DNA of 64,000 nt from Hylemonella sp. (lineage in GTDB: Bacteria; Pseudomonadota; Gammaproteobacteria; Burkholderiales; Burkholderiaceae_C), in the NCBI GenBank assembly GCA_030680575.1, contig JAUXVI010000051.1, forward strand, positions 62,001 to 126,000. Direction: 5' to 3'. The stretch's first letter is position 1. Every line of letters begins with the position of its first letter. The position numbers and the translations under genes were made by a program. The notes below the pieces were generated by a model. The model was not told the origin of the DNA. It made no database searches and was given only the letters and a program-made list of their open reading frames with translations. Below, one piece after another: positions 16,826 through 25,565 of the stretch.

Positions 16826-18094
16826 ATGTCATCAACGCTTTCCCCTTCCCTGGCCCTGACACTGGCTTTCGCCGTGGCCCTGCTGCTGGGTCTCGTTCTG
16901 AAGTACTGGCTGGCCACACGCCAGATCCGCCATGTGGCTCACCACCGCACAGCAGTGCCGGCGGCCTTTGCCGACACCATCACGCTGGCCGCACATCAGA
17001 AAGCCGCTGATTACACCCTGACCAAGACACGCTTTAGCCTGCTGGAAACCGCCATCGGCACCGCTGTGCTGTTGGGCTGGACGTTGTTCGGCGGCTTGCA
17101 TCTTCTGAACCAGGCGCTCTTGCAATGGCTGGGCAGCGGCATGCTGCAGCAGCTGGCGTTGATCGCCGGCTTTGTGCTGATCGGCAGCCTGATCGAGTTG
17201 CCGCTCTCGCTGTACCAGACCTTCGTGATTGAGCAGCGCTTCGGCTTCAACAAGATGAGCTTGAAGCTCTGGCTGGTCGACCTGCTGAAGTCCACGGTGC
17301 TCGGCGCGCTAATCGGGTTGCCGATTGCGGCGCTGATCCTGTGGGTCATGGGCGCCACCGGCCCCATCTGGTGGCTGTGGGCCTGGTGCGTGTGGATGGG
17401 TTTCAACCTGCTGTTGCTGCTGATCTACCCGACCTTCATCGCCCCGCTGTTCAACAAGTTCCAGCCGCTGGAAGACGACAACCTGAAGGCGCGCGTGACG
17501 GCACTGATGCAGCGCTGCGGTTTTGCCGCCAAGGGCCTGTTCGTGATGGACGGCAGCCGGCGCAGTGCCCATGCCAACGCCTACTTCACCGGCTTCGGTG
17601 CCGCCAAGCGTGTGGTGTTCTTCGACACGCTGCTGAGCAAACTCAGCCCGGGTGAGGTGGACGCCGTGCTGGCACATGAGCTGGGGCACTTCAAGCACAA
17701 GCACATCCTCAAGCGCATCGTCAGCCTGTTCGCCCTGAGTCTGGCCGGCTTTGCCCTGCTGGGCTGGCTCGCCACCCAAGGCTGGTTCTACACCGGCCTG
17801 GGCGTCAACCCGAACCTGAACGCGGCCAACGATGCGCTGGCGCTGCTGCTGTTCGTACTGGTGTCGCCGGTGTTCAGTTTCTTCATCGCACCGCTGCTGG
17901 CCCTGTTCTCGCGCAAGCATGAGTTCGAGGCCGATGCCTATGCCGCCCAGCAGACCAATGGCGCGGACCTGGGGCGTGCCCTGCTCAAGCTGTACGAGGA
18001 CAACGCCTCCACGCTGACGCCGGACCCGTTGTATGTGGCCTTCTATTACTCACATCCACCGGCCTCCGAACGGCTGGCGCGACTGGCGACATGA
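16826..18094 (+). CDS. M48 family (Ste24/CAAX prenyl protease type) membrane metallopeptidase
   Basis: Zinc metallopeptidase of the inner membrane, probably in envelope protein quality control. The ATG at 16826 ([20 protein letters not shown]) gives 422 aa; the longer frame upstream overlaps orn and is not coding. Several transmembrane helices flank the active site [13 protein letters not shown] (HExxH); the third zinc ligand is the Glu in [12 protein letters not shown]. The length and the N-terminal membrane domain fit the Ste24 subtype, not HtpX. Overlaps the following dehydratase gene by 4 nt. Confidence 0.9.
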   Translation: MSSTLSPSLALTLAFAVALLLGLVLKYWLATRQIRHVAHHRTAVPAAFADTITLAAHQKAADYTLTKTRFSLLETAIGTAVLLGWTLFGGLHLLNQALLQWLGSGMLQQLALIAGFVLIGSLIELPLSLYQTFVIEQRFGFNKMSLKLWLVDLLKSTVLGALIGLPIAALILWVMGATGPIWWLWAWCVWMGFNLLLLLIYPTFIAPLFNKFQPLEDDNLKARVTALMQRCGFAAKGLFVMDGSRRSAHANAYFTGFGAAKRVVFFDTLLSKLSPGEVDAVLAHELGHFKHKHILKRIVSLFALSLAGFALLGWLATQGWFYTGLGVNPNLNAANDALALLLFVLVSPVFSFFIAPLLALFSRKHEFEADAYAAQQTNGADLGRALLKLYEDNASTLTPDPLYVAFYYSHPPASERLARLAT

Positions 18095-18426
18095 GCGAGG
18101 ATTTCATGCCAAATCAGGTTAAAACCCTTGCCAAACGTGCGCTTACGGCTACGGAAATCGTAGCAAATCTGGCGCAACTGGAAGGCTGGCGGCTCAGCGG
18201 CGATGGCGCGGAGCTGGCGATCGAGAAGCATTTTCCTTTCACCCACTTCGAGGCCGCGATGGCCTTTGCCAATGCCGTGGCCTTCATCGCGCAGCGGCAG
18301 GATCACCACCCCGAGTTGTCGGTGGCCTACCGCCACTGCACGGTGCGCTGGCGCAGCCATGACGCGGGCGGCATCACGCGCGCCGACTTCGATTGCGCAG
18401 CGCTGGTTGACGCACTGCTGAGGTGA
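18091..18426 (+). CDS. phhB: Pterin-4a-carbinolamine dehydratase
   Basis: Small dehydratase that recycles the pterin cofactor of aromatic amino-acid hydroxylases, and in bacteria may have other pterin roles. 111 aa. The family active-site pattern is clear in QDHHPELSVAYRHCTVRW, followed by SHDAGGITRADFD. The ATGA overlap with the protease gene implies co-translation. No phenylalanine hydroxylase gene is in the window, so its physiological partner is unknown. Confidence 0.9.
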   Translation: MSEDFMPNQVKTLAKRALTATEIVANLAQLEGWRLSGDGAELAIEKHFPFTHFEAAMAFANAVAFIAQRQDHHPELSVAYRHCTVRWRSHDAGGITRADFDCAALVDALLR

Positions 18427-18430
18427 CCTC

Positions 18431-19360
18431 TTGAGCCAACCCGCAGAACTCGACAACGGCCTGGTGGTCGCCACCCATGGCCGCCACGTGGTGGTGGAAA
18501 CCCCGGAAGGCCGGCGCCTGATCTGCCACCCGCGCGGCAAGAAGAGCCAAGCGGTGGTCGGCGACCGCGTGCTGTGGCTGGCCACCAGCGACGAAGGCAC
18601 GATCGAAAAAATCGTGGAACGACGCAACCTGTTCTACCGGCAGGACGAGATCCGCACCAAGAGCTTTGCCGCCAATCTGGACCAGGTGCTGATCCTGATT
18701 GCGGCTGAGCCGGAGTTCTCCGAGAGCCAGCTGGCGCGCGCCCTGATCGCGGCCGAAGCCGAACGCATCACGCCCATCATTGCCCTCAACAAGAGCGACC
18801 TGGCCGAGCCGTTTGCGCGCGCCTGGGCCCGGCTGGAGCCGTACCGGCGCATGGGCTACACCGTGTTGCCGCTCGCACTCAAGCCCAAGGCAGAAGGCCT
18901 GGTGCCGGAACTCGATACGCTGCATGCGCAGCTCCAGAGCAAGACCACGCTGGTGCTTGGCCCCTCGGGGGCCGGCAAGAGCACCTTGATCAACCAACTG
19001 GTGCCGGGTGCACAGGTGCTCACCGGTGAAATTTCAACCGCGCTGAATTCGGGCAAGCACACCACCACCAGCACCAATTGGTACTGGGTTGACGCAGCAC
19101 GCAGCACGGCACTGATCGACTCGCCGGGTTTCCAGGAATTCGGCCTGCAGCACATCGACCCCATGCACCTGGCCGGCCTGATGCCGGACTTGAAGACCTG
19201 GGTGAAAGACTGCAAGTTCTACAACTGCACCCATCTGCATGAGCCTGGCTGCGGCGTGATGTCCGCACTCAAATCAGAAGCCACCCCGCCAGCCATCAGC
19301 GCGACACGCTACAAAATTTATAGCGATCTGTTTGCCGAGTTGTCGCAGCGGCGCTACTGA
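18431..19360 (+). CDS. rsgA: Small ribosomal subunit biogenesis GTPase RsgA
   Basis: Circularly permuted GTPase that checks late 30S maturation. 309 aa. The motifs run in permuted order: NKSDL (G4), GPSGAGKST (G1), then DSPGF (G3). A C-terminal zinc knuckle CKFYNCTHLHEPGC follows. The start appears to be TTG at 18431: GAGGTGA sits just upstream and no ATG lies before the OB-fold sequence NGLVVATHGRHVVVE. The last 50 bp includes an AT-rich stretch (19308-19324) resembling a repeat found elsewhere in the window. Confidence 0.93.
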   Translation: MSQPAELDNGLVVATHGRHVVVETPEGRRLICHPRGKKSQAVVGDRVLWLATSDEGTIEKIVERRNLFYRQDEIRTKSFAANLDQVLILIAAEPEFSESQLARALIAAEAERITPIIALNKSDLAEPFARAWARLEPYRRMGYTVLPLALKPKAEGLVPELDTLHAQLQSKTTLVLGPSGAGKSTLINQLVPGAQVLTGEISTALNSGKHTTTSTNWYWVDAARSTALIDSPGFQEFGLQHIDPMHLAGLMPDLKTWVKDCKFYNCTHLHEPGCGVMSALKSEATPPAISATRYKIYSDLFAELSQRRY

Positions 19361-19390
19361 AAGCTTGAGCGGTGCAGGGCCGCCAGCGGT

Positions 19391-20344
19391 TCAGCCGAGC
19401 AAGCGTGCCAGCGTGAGCAGTGCCAACAGCAGCATCCACATCACCACCGAGCGCCAGACCAAGCCGACGATGCTGCGCAAATGCGCCAGCTCAGGCTCCT
19501 GTCGTGTTGTGCCGGGGGCATCCACTTCGTCCTCCAGGCCCACCACGGGGGCCTGCACGCCCAGGCGCACATTCACGGCCCCAGCGGTAGCCGCCAGGAT
19601 CACGCCGTCATTGCTGGCATCCAGTTGGGCTTCATGGCTGCGCCAGCTGTCGATGGCATCCTCAAAGCTGCCGACCACGGCGAAACCCAGTGCGGTGATG
19701 CGCGCCGGCAACCAGTCGATCCAATGCCAGGCTTGGCTGGCAGCAGCGCGTGCCGCCTCGCTCACCGGTCGCCCCTGACGCTGCGAGACATGTGGCCAGT
19801 AACGCGCCGAGAACTCGGCCAGGCGGTAAAGCACGGCACCCGCCGGCCCCAGGCCGAAGGCCGCCAGAATCGAAAACCAGGCCAGCACGCCAAAAACATG
19901 CCGATGCGCTGACAGCACCGATTGCTCAATGACCTGGCGCACGATTTCGCGCCGCGGCAACTCGCTGACATCGGTCTGCCGCCACTGAGCCAGCAATTTG
20001 CGCGCCTGTTCTTCGTCACCTGCATCAAGCGCATCGCGGATGTCGGTGAAGTGGTGGCTGAACTGGCGGAAACCGAGCGAGACATAGAGCACCACCACAC
20101 TCCACAATATGGCGGCCCACCAGCCCAACAGGCTCCACAGCAGCCAGTGGATGGCCAGCGCCAGCAGCGTGGGAAAAGCGACGGCAAAAAACCAGGCTAA
20201 CCAGCCATGCGGCTCGCGGCCGGCATCGAGGTTGCGAATGATCCAGCGCATCCAGCCGCGCACGCCGGCATGCACCATGTTGCCACTGGCCAGGGGACGT
20301 GCCTGCTCCAGCAACAATGCGACAAGAATGGCGAAAAAACTCAT
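19391..20344 (-). CDS. CobD/CbiB-family membrane protein
   Basis: 317 aa with four or five hydrophobic segments (WLAWFFAVAFPTLLALAIHW, AAILWSVVVLYVSLG). It carries the family region around ELPRREIVRQVIEQSVLSAH and the later RYWPHVSQRQGRPVSEAARA. CobD/CbiB attaches aminopropanol to the cobalamin ring, but there are no other B12 genes here, and related sequences (AmpE) serve other roles, so the function is uncertain. Convergent with rsgA (30 bp apart). Confidence 0.75.
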   Translation of the reverse strand: MSFFAILVALLLEQARPLASGNMVHAGVRGWMRWIIRNLDAGREPHGWLAWFFAVAFPTLLALAIHWLLWSLLGWWAAILWSVVVLYVSLGFRQFSHHFTDIRDALDAGDEEQARKLLAQWRQTDVSELPRREIVRQVIEQSVLSAHRHVFGVLAWFSILAAFGLGPAGAVLYRLAEFSARYWPHVSQRQGRPVSEAARAAASQAWHWIDWLPARITALGFAVVGSFEDAIDSWRSHEAQLDASNDGVILAATAGAVNVRLGVQAPVVGLEDEVDAPGTTRQEPELAHLRSIVGLVWRSVVMWMLLLALLTLARLLG

Positions 20345-20395
20345 GTTGCCATCATAGCGGCCCGAGCCACGCCTTCACGCCGTGCACGGTCGGAA

Positions 20396-21115
20396 TCAGG
20401 CTGCCAGGAAGCGGTAGAAGTTGCGCAGCATGCCGGCGGTGGCGCCCCAGATGAAGCGCTCCATGTCGGCATCCTGGTACGGCATGGAAAACCAGTCGCG
20501 CCGCAGACCTTCGGCCATCAGGCTGTGACGGCGGTGGTGCGCCGGATTCATGAGGAAGTCCAGCGGCACCTCGAACACGTCGGCCACCTCGCCTTCGTTG
20601 GGGGAGAGTCTGAAGCCGGGCCGCACCAGCGCCACCACGGGCGTGATGATGAAGGCACTGCCAGTGGTGTAGATCGGCAGCGTGCCGAGCACCTGGATGA
20701 AATCCGGCGTGAGCCCCACCTCCTCCTCGGCCTCGCGCAGGGCAGCGGCAATCGAATCGGCATCGGTGTCATCCACCTTGCCGCCGGGAAAGGCAATCTG
20801 TCCCGAATGGTTCGCCAGGTGGCTGGTGCGCTGGGTCAGCAGCACCGTGGGCCGTGCGTGCGCGACGATCGGCACCAGCACCGACGCCGGCACGGGCGCA
20901 CGCTGCGTGAAGCGCGGCTCCATGCGAACCTCGGGCTGCCACGACGGTGGCGCCACGAAACGCTGGCGCAGCGCCTCGGGTTGCAACTGTTCCTGTGGCA
21001 CAGCGGGCAGATGCGCATCCACCCCGACCACCGGGATCTGGCGCGGATCGAAGTTCGGCAACTTGGACAGCGGGGTAATAGGGTCTGACGACGACACCGG
21101 CAACACCTGGGACAA
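20396..21115 (-). CDS. NUDIX hydrolase, probable CoA pyrophosphatase
   Basis: The NUDIX box AALREAEEEVGL follows IAFPGGKVDDTDAD. The downstream LGTLPIYTTGSAFIITPVV resembles the CoA-diphosphatase (NudL) signature LPxxxGxxxxP. The expected reaction splits CoA or oxidised CoA into 4'-phosphopantetheine and 3',5'-ADP. 239 aa as drawn, with a variable N-terminus. The first codon is TTG at 21115 and no ATG occurs for about 60 residues, so the start is uncertain (GTG at 21106 or 21097 is possible). Confidence 0.82.
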   Translation of the reverse strand: MSQVLPVSSSDPITPLSKLPNFDPRQIPVVGVDAHLPAVPQEQLQPEALRQRFVAPPSWQPEVRMEPRFTQRAPVPASVLVPIVAHARPTVLLTQRTSHLANHSGQIAFPGGKVDDTDADSIAAALREAEEEVGLTPDFIQVLGTLPIYTTGSAFIITPVVALVRPGFRLSPNEGEVADVFEVPLDFLMNPAHHRRHSLMAEGLRRDWFSMPYQDADMERFIWGATAGMLRNFYRFLAA

Positions 21116-21140
21116 GGAACGGAAGGCTTAAAACAAAAAA

Positions 21141-21170
21141 AGCCGCCTCAAGCTCAGGCTTGTGGCGGCT
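21141..21170 (-). terminator. Intrinsic terminator of the rpsP-rimM-trmD-rplS operon
   Basis: A 13-bp stem with one mismatch: 21141-21153 (AGCCGCCTCAAGC) with 21158-21170, closed by a 4-nt loop. On the minus strand it is followed by a T-run (21140-21134), just downstream of the rplS stop at 21194. Confidence 0.85.
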
Positions 21171-21193
21171 TTTGGCGCAAAGACCGGCTGCTT

Positions 21194-21568
21194 TTATACG
21201 GCAGCAGTCTTCTTGGCCGGCAGCTTTTCCTTGATACGTGCCGACTTGCCGCTGCGGTCACGCAGGTAGTACAGCTTGGCGCGGCGGACATCACCACGGC
21301 GCTTGACTTCGATGCTGGCGATCAGCGGGCTGTAGGTCTGGAACGTACGCTCCACGCCTTCGCCGCTGGAGATCTTGCGCACGGTGAAGCCGCTGTTGAG
21401 GCCACGGTTACGCTTGGCGATCACCACGCCTTCGTAGGCCTGAACGCGCTTGCGGGCGCCTTCAACCACGTTGACGTTCACGATGACGGTGTCACCGGGG
21501 GCGAACTCGGGAATGGTCTTGCCGAGGCGAGCAATTTCTTCTTGCTCGAGAGTCTGGATCAGGTTCAT
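21194..21568 (-). CDS. rplS: 50S ribosomal protein L19
   Basis: Ribosomal protein at the 30S-50S interface. 124 aa starting [15 protein letters not shown], with the family signatures [13 protein letters not shown] and [19 protein letters not shown]. Last gene of the rpsP operon, ending 24 bp before a strong terminator. About 130 bp separates it from trmD, so it may also have a separate processing or start site. Confidence 0.97.
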   Translation of the reverse strand: MNLIQTLEQEEIARLGKTIPEFAPGDTVIVNVNVVEGARKRVQAYEGVVIAKRNRGLNSGFTVRKISSGEGVERTFQTYSPLIASIEVKRRGDVRRAKLYYLRDRSGKSARIKEKLPAKKTAAV

Positions 21569-21699
21569 GGTTACCTCAAATGATCATGTCCGCGCCTGTT
21601 GATCTAGCGCATCGAGATGACACGCAATGCTCGCCACACAGGGCAAGCGGCCGGCCAGAGGATCTGGAAAACCCGAGATTATAGCAGGAAGCGCCCGTT

Positions 21700-22458
21700 T
21701 CAGGCGTCCTGACGCAGCAAGCCGGCCAGGAAAGCCTCGTCCAGACGGCTCAGCCGGCCGGCCGCACGGGCCTGGGCAATCAGCTCCGGCCGCAGACGGG
21801 CGGTGAGCTGTAGGCGTTGTTCGCGGCGCCAACGTTCGATCTGAGCGTGGTGCCCGGACAGCAGCGCCTCGGGGACGCCCTGCCCGTCCCAGGTCTCTGG
21901 CCGGGTGTAGTGCGGGCAATCGAGCAGCCCGTCCAGCGCCGGGTTGAAGCTGTCCTGGGCATGGCTATCGGCATCTCCCAGCACGCCGGGCTGCAACCGC
22001 GCCACGGCATCGAGCAGCGCCATGGCGGCGATTTCACCGCCCGAGAGCACGAAGTCGCCCAGGCTGATCTGCTCATCCACATGGGTATCGATGAAGCGCT
22101 GGTCGATGCCCTCGTAGCGGCCACAGACCAGCACCGCCCCTTCGCTGGCGGCCCAGCGCGCCACCATGGCATGGTTGAGCGGCTTGCCCAGCGGCGAAAA
22201 CAGCACCACGGGTGCACGCGAGGAACGCTGTGACTGGGCTTGCTGCAGACAGCGCGACAACGGTTCGGCCATCATGACCATGCCCGGGCCGCCGCCAAAA
22301 GGCCGGTCGTCGACGCGGCGGTAGTTGCCGTCGGCAAAGTCGCGCGGGTTATGCAGATTCACCTGCACCTGGCCGGATTCGTAGGCGCGCCGCGTGATGC
22401 CGCTGCTGAGCAGTGGCGCGAACAGTTCGGGGAACAGGGTGAGGACGTCGAAGCGCAT
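21700..22458 (-). CDS. trmD: tRNA (guanine-N1-)-methyltransferase
   Basis: Makes m1G37 in tRNAs reading CNN codons, preventing +1 frameshifting. 252 aa, starting [17 protein letters not shown]. The SPOUT trefoil-knot SAM site is visible: [39 protein letters not shown]. Follows rimM by 12 bp. Confidence 0.97.
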   Translation of the reverse strand: MRFDVLTLFPELFAPLLSSGITRRAYESGQVQVNLHNPRDFADGNYRRVDDRPFGGGPGMVMMAEPLSRCLQQAQSQRSSRAPVVLFSPLGKPLNHAMVARWAASEGAVLVCGRYEGIDQRFIDTHVDEQISLGDFVLSGGEIAAMALLDAVARLQPGVLGDADSHAQDSFNPALDGLLDCPHYTRPETWDGQGVPEALLSGHHAQIERWRREQRLQLTARLRPELIAQARAAGRLSRLDEAFLAGLLRQDA

Positions 22459-22470
22459 GGCCTGAACGCC

Positions 22471-23034
22471 TCAATAGTCGGGCTGCCAGTCGACGCGAAT
22501 ACGGCGTGCCGCCAAGTCCACATCGTCAACAAAGGCGGACACAAAGGGAATCATGCGCTCGGCCGGCTTGCCATCCTGCTCGTAGCTGATGACCAGCACG
22601 GTTTGCGGCCCGGTGGACAGCAGTTCGCGCACGGTACCCAGGGCAACATCCTCGCGGTTGACCACATCCAGGCCGATCAAGTCGACCCAGTAGTACTCAT
22701 CCTGCTCGGGGGAGGGGAAACTGGAACGCGCCACAAAAATGCGGGCGCCGCGCAGCAGTTCGGCGGCATTGCGGTCGGCCACTTCCTGCGCCCAGGCAAC
22801 CACGGTATCGGAATGCTCTTTGGCTTCGCGGATGGCGAGCGTGACGGGACCGGCAAAGGTTTTGGCACCTTTTTCGGCCGGTAGCAGATACCAGCGTTTG
22901 GAAGAAAACAGCGCCTCGGGATGGGCGCTGTAGGGCAGGACCTTGAACCAGCCCTTGATGCCCCAGGCATCCGCAATGCGCCCGACTTCGATGGCGTCCG
23001 CTGGTAATTCAGCGGCTTCGAGGCCGGGCAGCAT
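22471..23034 (-). CDS. rimM: Ribosome maturation factor RimM
   Basis: Binds S19 during 30S head assembly. The ATG at 23034 gives 187 aa; a TTG three codons earlier is the alternative and neither has a clear ribosome site. IEVGRIADAWGIKGWFKV is the N-terminal RimM barrel, and the C-terminal PRC-barrel runs through YYWVDLIGLDVV to VDLAARRIRVDWQPDY. Lies 9 bp after rpsP. Confidence 0.95.
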   Translation of the reverse strand: MLPGLEAAELPADAIEVGRIADAWGIKGWFKVLPYSAHPEALFSSKRWYLLPAEKGAKTFAGPVTLAIREAKEHSDTVVAWAQEVADRNAAELLRGARIFVARSSFPSPEQDEYYWVDLIGLDVVNREDVALGTVRELLSTGPQTVLVISYEQDGKPAERMIPFVSAFVDDVDLAARRIRVDWQPDY

Positions 23035-23043
23035 GGATGTCAA

Positions 23044-23298
23044 TTAAGCGGCGGCTTTCTTGCCGGCCTGCTTGATCAGGCGCTCCACGGTCGAAGAAGC
23101 CTGTGCGCCCACGCCGGTCCAGTAGGTCAGGCGATCCTGCGCAATGCGGATGCTTTCCTCGTTGGCGGTGGCGATCGGGTTGTAGAAACCGATGCGCTCG
23201 ATGAAGCGGCCATCACGACGGGTGCGCTTGTCGGCCACGACAATGTTGAAGAACGGACGAGCCTTAGAACCGCCACGAGAGAGTCGAATAACGACCAT
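23044..23298 (-). CDS. rpsP: 30S ribosomal protein S16
   Basis: 84 aa, starting [20 protein letters not shown], with [18 protein letters not shown] typical of S16 and a C-terminal Lys/Ala tail. First gene of the operon. Its leader is about 117 nt from the -10 box at 23427-23422. Confidence 0.97.
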   Translation of the reverse strand: MVVIRLSRGGSKARPFFNIVVADKRTRRDGRFIERIGFYNPIATANEESIRIAQDRLTYWTGVGAQASSTVERLIKQAGKKAAA

Positions 23299-23421
23299 GA
23301 TTTATCCTTTGGGTGGTGGATATTCCATTCAGACTCGAACAGAACCATCCAGTACGAAATCCTTCAGTGTTTGAGACACGCGACATAGCCACCCGGCCAG
23401 CGACACACTGAAAAGCCTGCC

Positions 23422-23449
23422 ATTATAACGTTTCTGCCGCTTATGCCTA
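23422..23449 (-). promoter_or_regulatory. Promoter of the rpsP operon
   Basis: A perfect -10 TATAAT on the minus strand (23427-23422) with a weaker -35 TAGGCA (23449-23444), 16 bp apart. It overlaps the first codons of the divergent GNAT gene, so the two are linked in regulation or at least share DNA. Confidence 0.55.
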
Positions 23450-23970
23450 TCATCCGCCCCAGTCGCGACGAAGATATCGCCGCCATTGCCTCGATTTACA
23501 CCCACCACGTGATGCACGGCACGGGCACGTTTGAACTGGATCCCCCCTCGCCAGCCGACATGCAGGCCCGCCGCGCCGAGGTGCAAGCACGCGGCCTGCC
23601 CTGGCTGGTGGCCGAAGACCGGGGCCAGGTGCTGGGGTATGCCTACTGCAACTGGTTTCGCCCGCGCCCGGCTTACCGCTATGCCGCCGAAGACTCCATC
23701 TACCTGGCCCCGCAGGCCTGCGGCCAGGGACTGGGCCGGGCGCTGCTGACCGAACTGTCAGCCGCCGCCGAACGTGCCGGTATGCGCAAGCTGATTGCCG
23801 TGATCGGCGACTCGGCCAATGTGGCGTCCATCGGCCTGCACCGCAGTTGCGGTTTCACACCGGCCGGGGTGCTGACCTCCAGCGGCTGGAAGTTTGACCG
23901 GTGGCTTGACACCGTGTTGATGGAAAAACCGCTGGGCCCGGGAGACCGCACCGCCCCAGCGCATCCCTGA
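23443..23970 (+). CDS. GNAT N-acetyltransferase, phosphinothricin/L-amino-acid acetyltransferase-like
   Basis: 175 aa. The start MPIIRPSRDEDIAAIASIY and the motif A region YLAPQACGQGLGRALL (acetyl-CoA pyrophosphate loop Q/RxxGxG/A) place it in the Pat/Bar-type GNAT group, and SIGLHRSCGFTPAGVL is typical of that group. It probably acetylates an amine such as methionine sulfoximine or an amino acid; the substrate is inferred. Divergent from the rpsP operon and 10 bp before the TM2 gene. Confidence 0.87.
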   Translation: MPIIRPSRDEDIAAIASIYTHHVMHGTGTFELDPPSPADMQARRAEVQARGLPWLVAEDRGQVLGYAYCNWFRPRPAYRYAAEDSIYLAPQACGQGLGRALLTELSAAAERAGMRKLIAVIGDSANVASIGLHRSCGFTPAGVLTSSGWKFDRWLDTVLMEKPLGPGDRTAPAHP

Positions 23971-23980
23971 CAATAGCGCC

Positions 23981-24427
23981 ATGAAAAACAAGACGCTGGC
24001 CGCCTGGCTCACCTTCTTCGTCGGTCCGCTGGGCCTGCACCGTTTCTACCTCTATGGCCTGGGCGACCTCCTGGGCTGGCTGCTGCCCATCCCCACCGCC
24101 CTGGGTCTGTATGGTGTTGAGCGCGTGCAGACGTTGGGCCAGGACGATCCCGTGAGCTGGGTGCTGATCCCGCTGGTGGGTTTCACCATCGCCGGTTGCG
24201 CACTCAATGCCATCGTCTACGGTCTCATGACTCGCGAAAAATGGAATGCCCGTTTCAACCCGAGCGCCCCCAGCGAACATCCGGCCGGCAGCACCAGCTG
24301 GCTGACCATCGGCGCCATTGCCTGCTCACTGCTGATCGGCACCACGGTATTGATGGCCAGCATCGCTTTCAGCTTCCAGCGCTACTTCGAGTACCAGATT
24401 GAGGAAGCACGCAAGATTAGTCAGTGA
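23981..24427 (+). CDS. TM2-domain membrane protein
   Basis: 148 aa. KTLAAWLTFFVGPLGLHRFY is a TM2 first helix with its conserved G-x-H-R-F-Y element, and LGWLLPIPTALGLYGVERV follows. Two more hydrophobic helices (VLIPLVGFTIAGCALNAIV, TIGAIACSLLIGTTVLMAS) give about four in total. No catalytic residues are visible and the function is unknown. Directly followed, one base after the stop, by a palindromic repeat. Confidence 0.78.
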   Translation: MKNKTLAAWLTFFVGPLGLHRFYLYGLGDLLGWLLPIPTALGLYGVERVQTLGQDDPVSWVLIPLVGFTIAGCALNAIVYGLMTREKWNARFNPSAPSEHPAGSTSWLTIGAIACSLLIGTTVLMASIAFSFQRYFEYQIEEARKISQ

Positions 24428-24516
24428 GAGCTGCACCCCTGAGCGGCTAACGCCGCTTCCCCTCAAGGGGACAACGCCAGTGGCCCGGCCAAGCCGGTTC
24501 CACGGCGTTCCCAGCT
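24428..24516 (-). repeat. 3'-end palindromic repeat, copy A
   Basis: The 37-bp core at 24473-24509 nests three pairings: AACGCC/GGCGTT outermost, GTGG/CCAC, then CCGGC/GCCGG around a short loop. A second hairpin CCCCTCAAGGGG (24459-24470) precedes it. It starts immediately after the TM2 gene stop. Copies B (50797-50891) and C (61477-61571) are the same element in opposite orientation, each also touching a gene's 3' end. A terminator or 3'-UTR processing role is plausible. Confidence 0.75.
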
Positions 24517-24543
24517 TAGGTCTCTATACGCGGGCGATCCGCA

Positions 24544-25554
24544 TCAGAACAGCTGCAGGCTCAGCCAGTAGGCCATGATGGCCACAAAAGCGCTGGCTGG
24601 GATGGTAAAAATCCAGGCCCAGACAATGTTGCCGGCCACCCCCCAGCGCACAGCACTGGCGCGCTGAGCCGAGCCCACACCGACGATGGCACCCGTGATG
24701 GTGTGGGTGGTGGAGACCGGAATACCCAGGCCGGTGGCGATAAAGAGTGTGAGCGCACCACCGGTTTCGGCGCAGAAACCGCCCACCGGCTTGAGCTTGG
24801 TGATCTTCTGCCCCATGGTCTTGACGATGCGCCAACCGCCGAACATGGTGCCGGCACCGATGGCCAGGTAGCAGCTCACCACCGTCCAGGCCGGCGGCGC
24901 TGTGTCCACCGAGGTCATGTAGCCGGTGGCCACCAGCAGCATCCAGATGATGCCGATGGTTTTTTGTGCGTCGTTGCCGCCATGCCCCAGGCTGTAGGCG
25001 CCGGCCGACACCAGTTGCAGGCGACGAAACCAGCGATCCACACGCGAGGGCGTCGTGCGACGGAACACCCAGGCCACCAGCAGCATCATCAGCGAGCCCA
25101 GCAGAAAACCGAGCAAGGGCGAGACAAAGATGAAGACCACCGTCTTGATGATGCCGGTGGAAATCAGCGCCTCGGTGCCGGCCTTGCCGATCACGGCACC
25201 GACGATGCCGCCGATCAGCGCGTGCGACGAGCTGCTGGGAATGCCGTAGTACCAGGTGATCAGGTTCCAGGTGATGGCGCCGATCAGCGCACCGAACACC
25301 ACATGGGTGTCGACGATGCCGGGCTGCACGATGCCCTTGCCCACCGTCGCTGCCACGCTGAGGTGGAAGATGAAGATGGCCACGAAATTGAAAAAGGCGG
25401 CAAACAGCACCGCCTGCCCCGGCCGCAGCACGCCGGTGGACACCACCGTGGCAATCGAGTTGGCCGCATCATGAAACCCGTTCATGAAGTCGAAAGCCAG
25501 TGCCAAGAACACCAGCAGAATGATCACCCAGAGGGCGCTCTGTACGCTTTCCAT
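24544..25554 (-). CDS. Low-affinity inorganic phosphate transporter, Pit family
   Basis: Inner-membrane PiT permease co-transporting metal-phosphate with protons. The ATG at 25554 (MESVQSALWVIILLVFL) gives 336 aa. The two PiT repeats are visible: FDFMNGFHDAANSIATVV near the N-terminus, SAGAYSLGHGGNDAQKTIG in the middle, and GIPVSTTHTITGAIVGVG. Lies 11 bp after the DUF47 gene, a pairing typical of Pit systems. Confidence 0.92.
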   Translation of the reverse strand: MESVQSALWVIILLVFLALAFDFMNGFHDAANSIATVVSTGVLRPGQAVLFAAFFNFVAIFIFHLSVAATVGKGIVQPGIVDTHVVFGALIGAITWNLITWYYGIPSSSSHALIGGIVGAVIGKAGTEALISTGIIKTVVFIFVSPLLGFLLGSLMMLLVAWVFRRTTPSRVDRWFRRLQLVSAGAYSLGHGGNDAQKTIGIIWMLLVATGYMTSVDTAPPAWTVVSCYLAIGAGTMFGGWRIVKTMGQKITKLKPVGGFCAETGGALTLFIATGLGIPVSTTHTITGAIVGVGSAQRASAVRWGVAGNIVWAWIFTIPASAFVAIMAYWLSLQLF

Positions 25555-25565
25555 GCCGAACCCGC

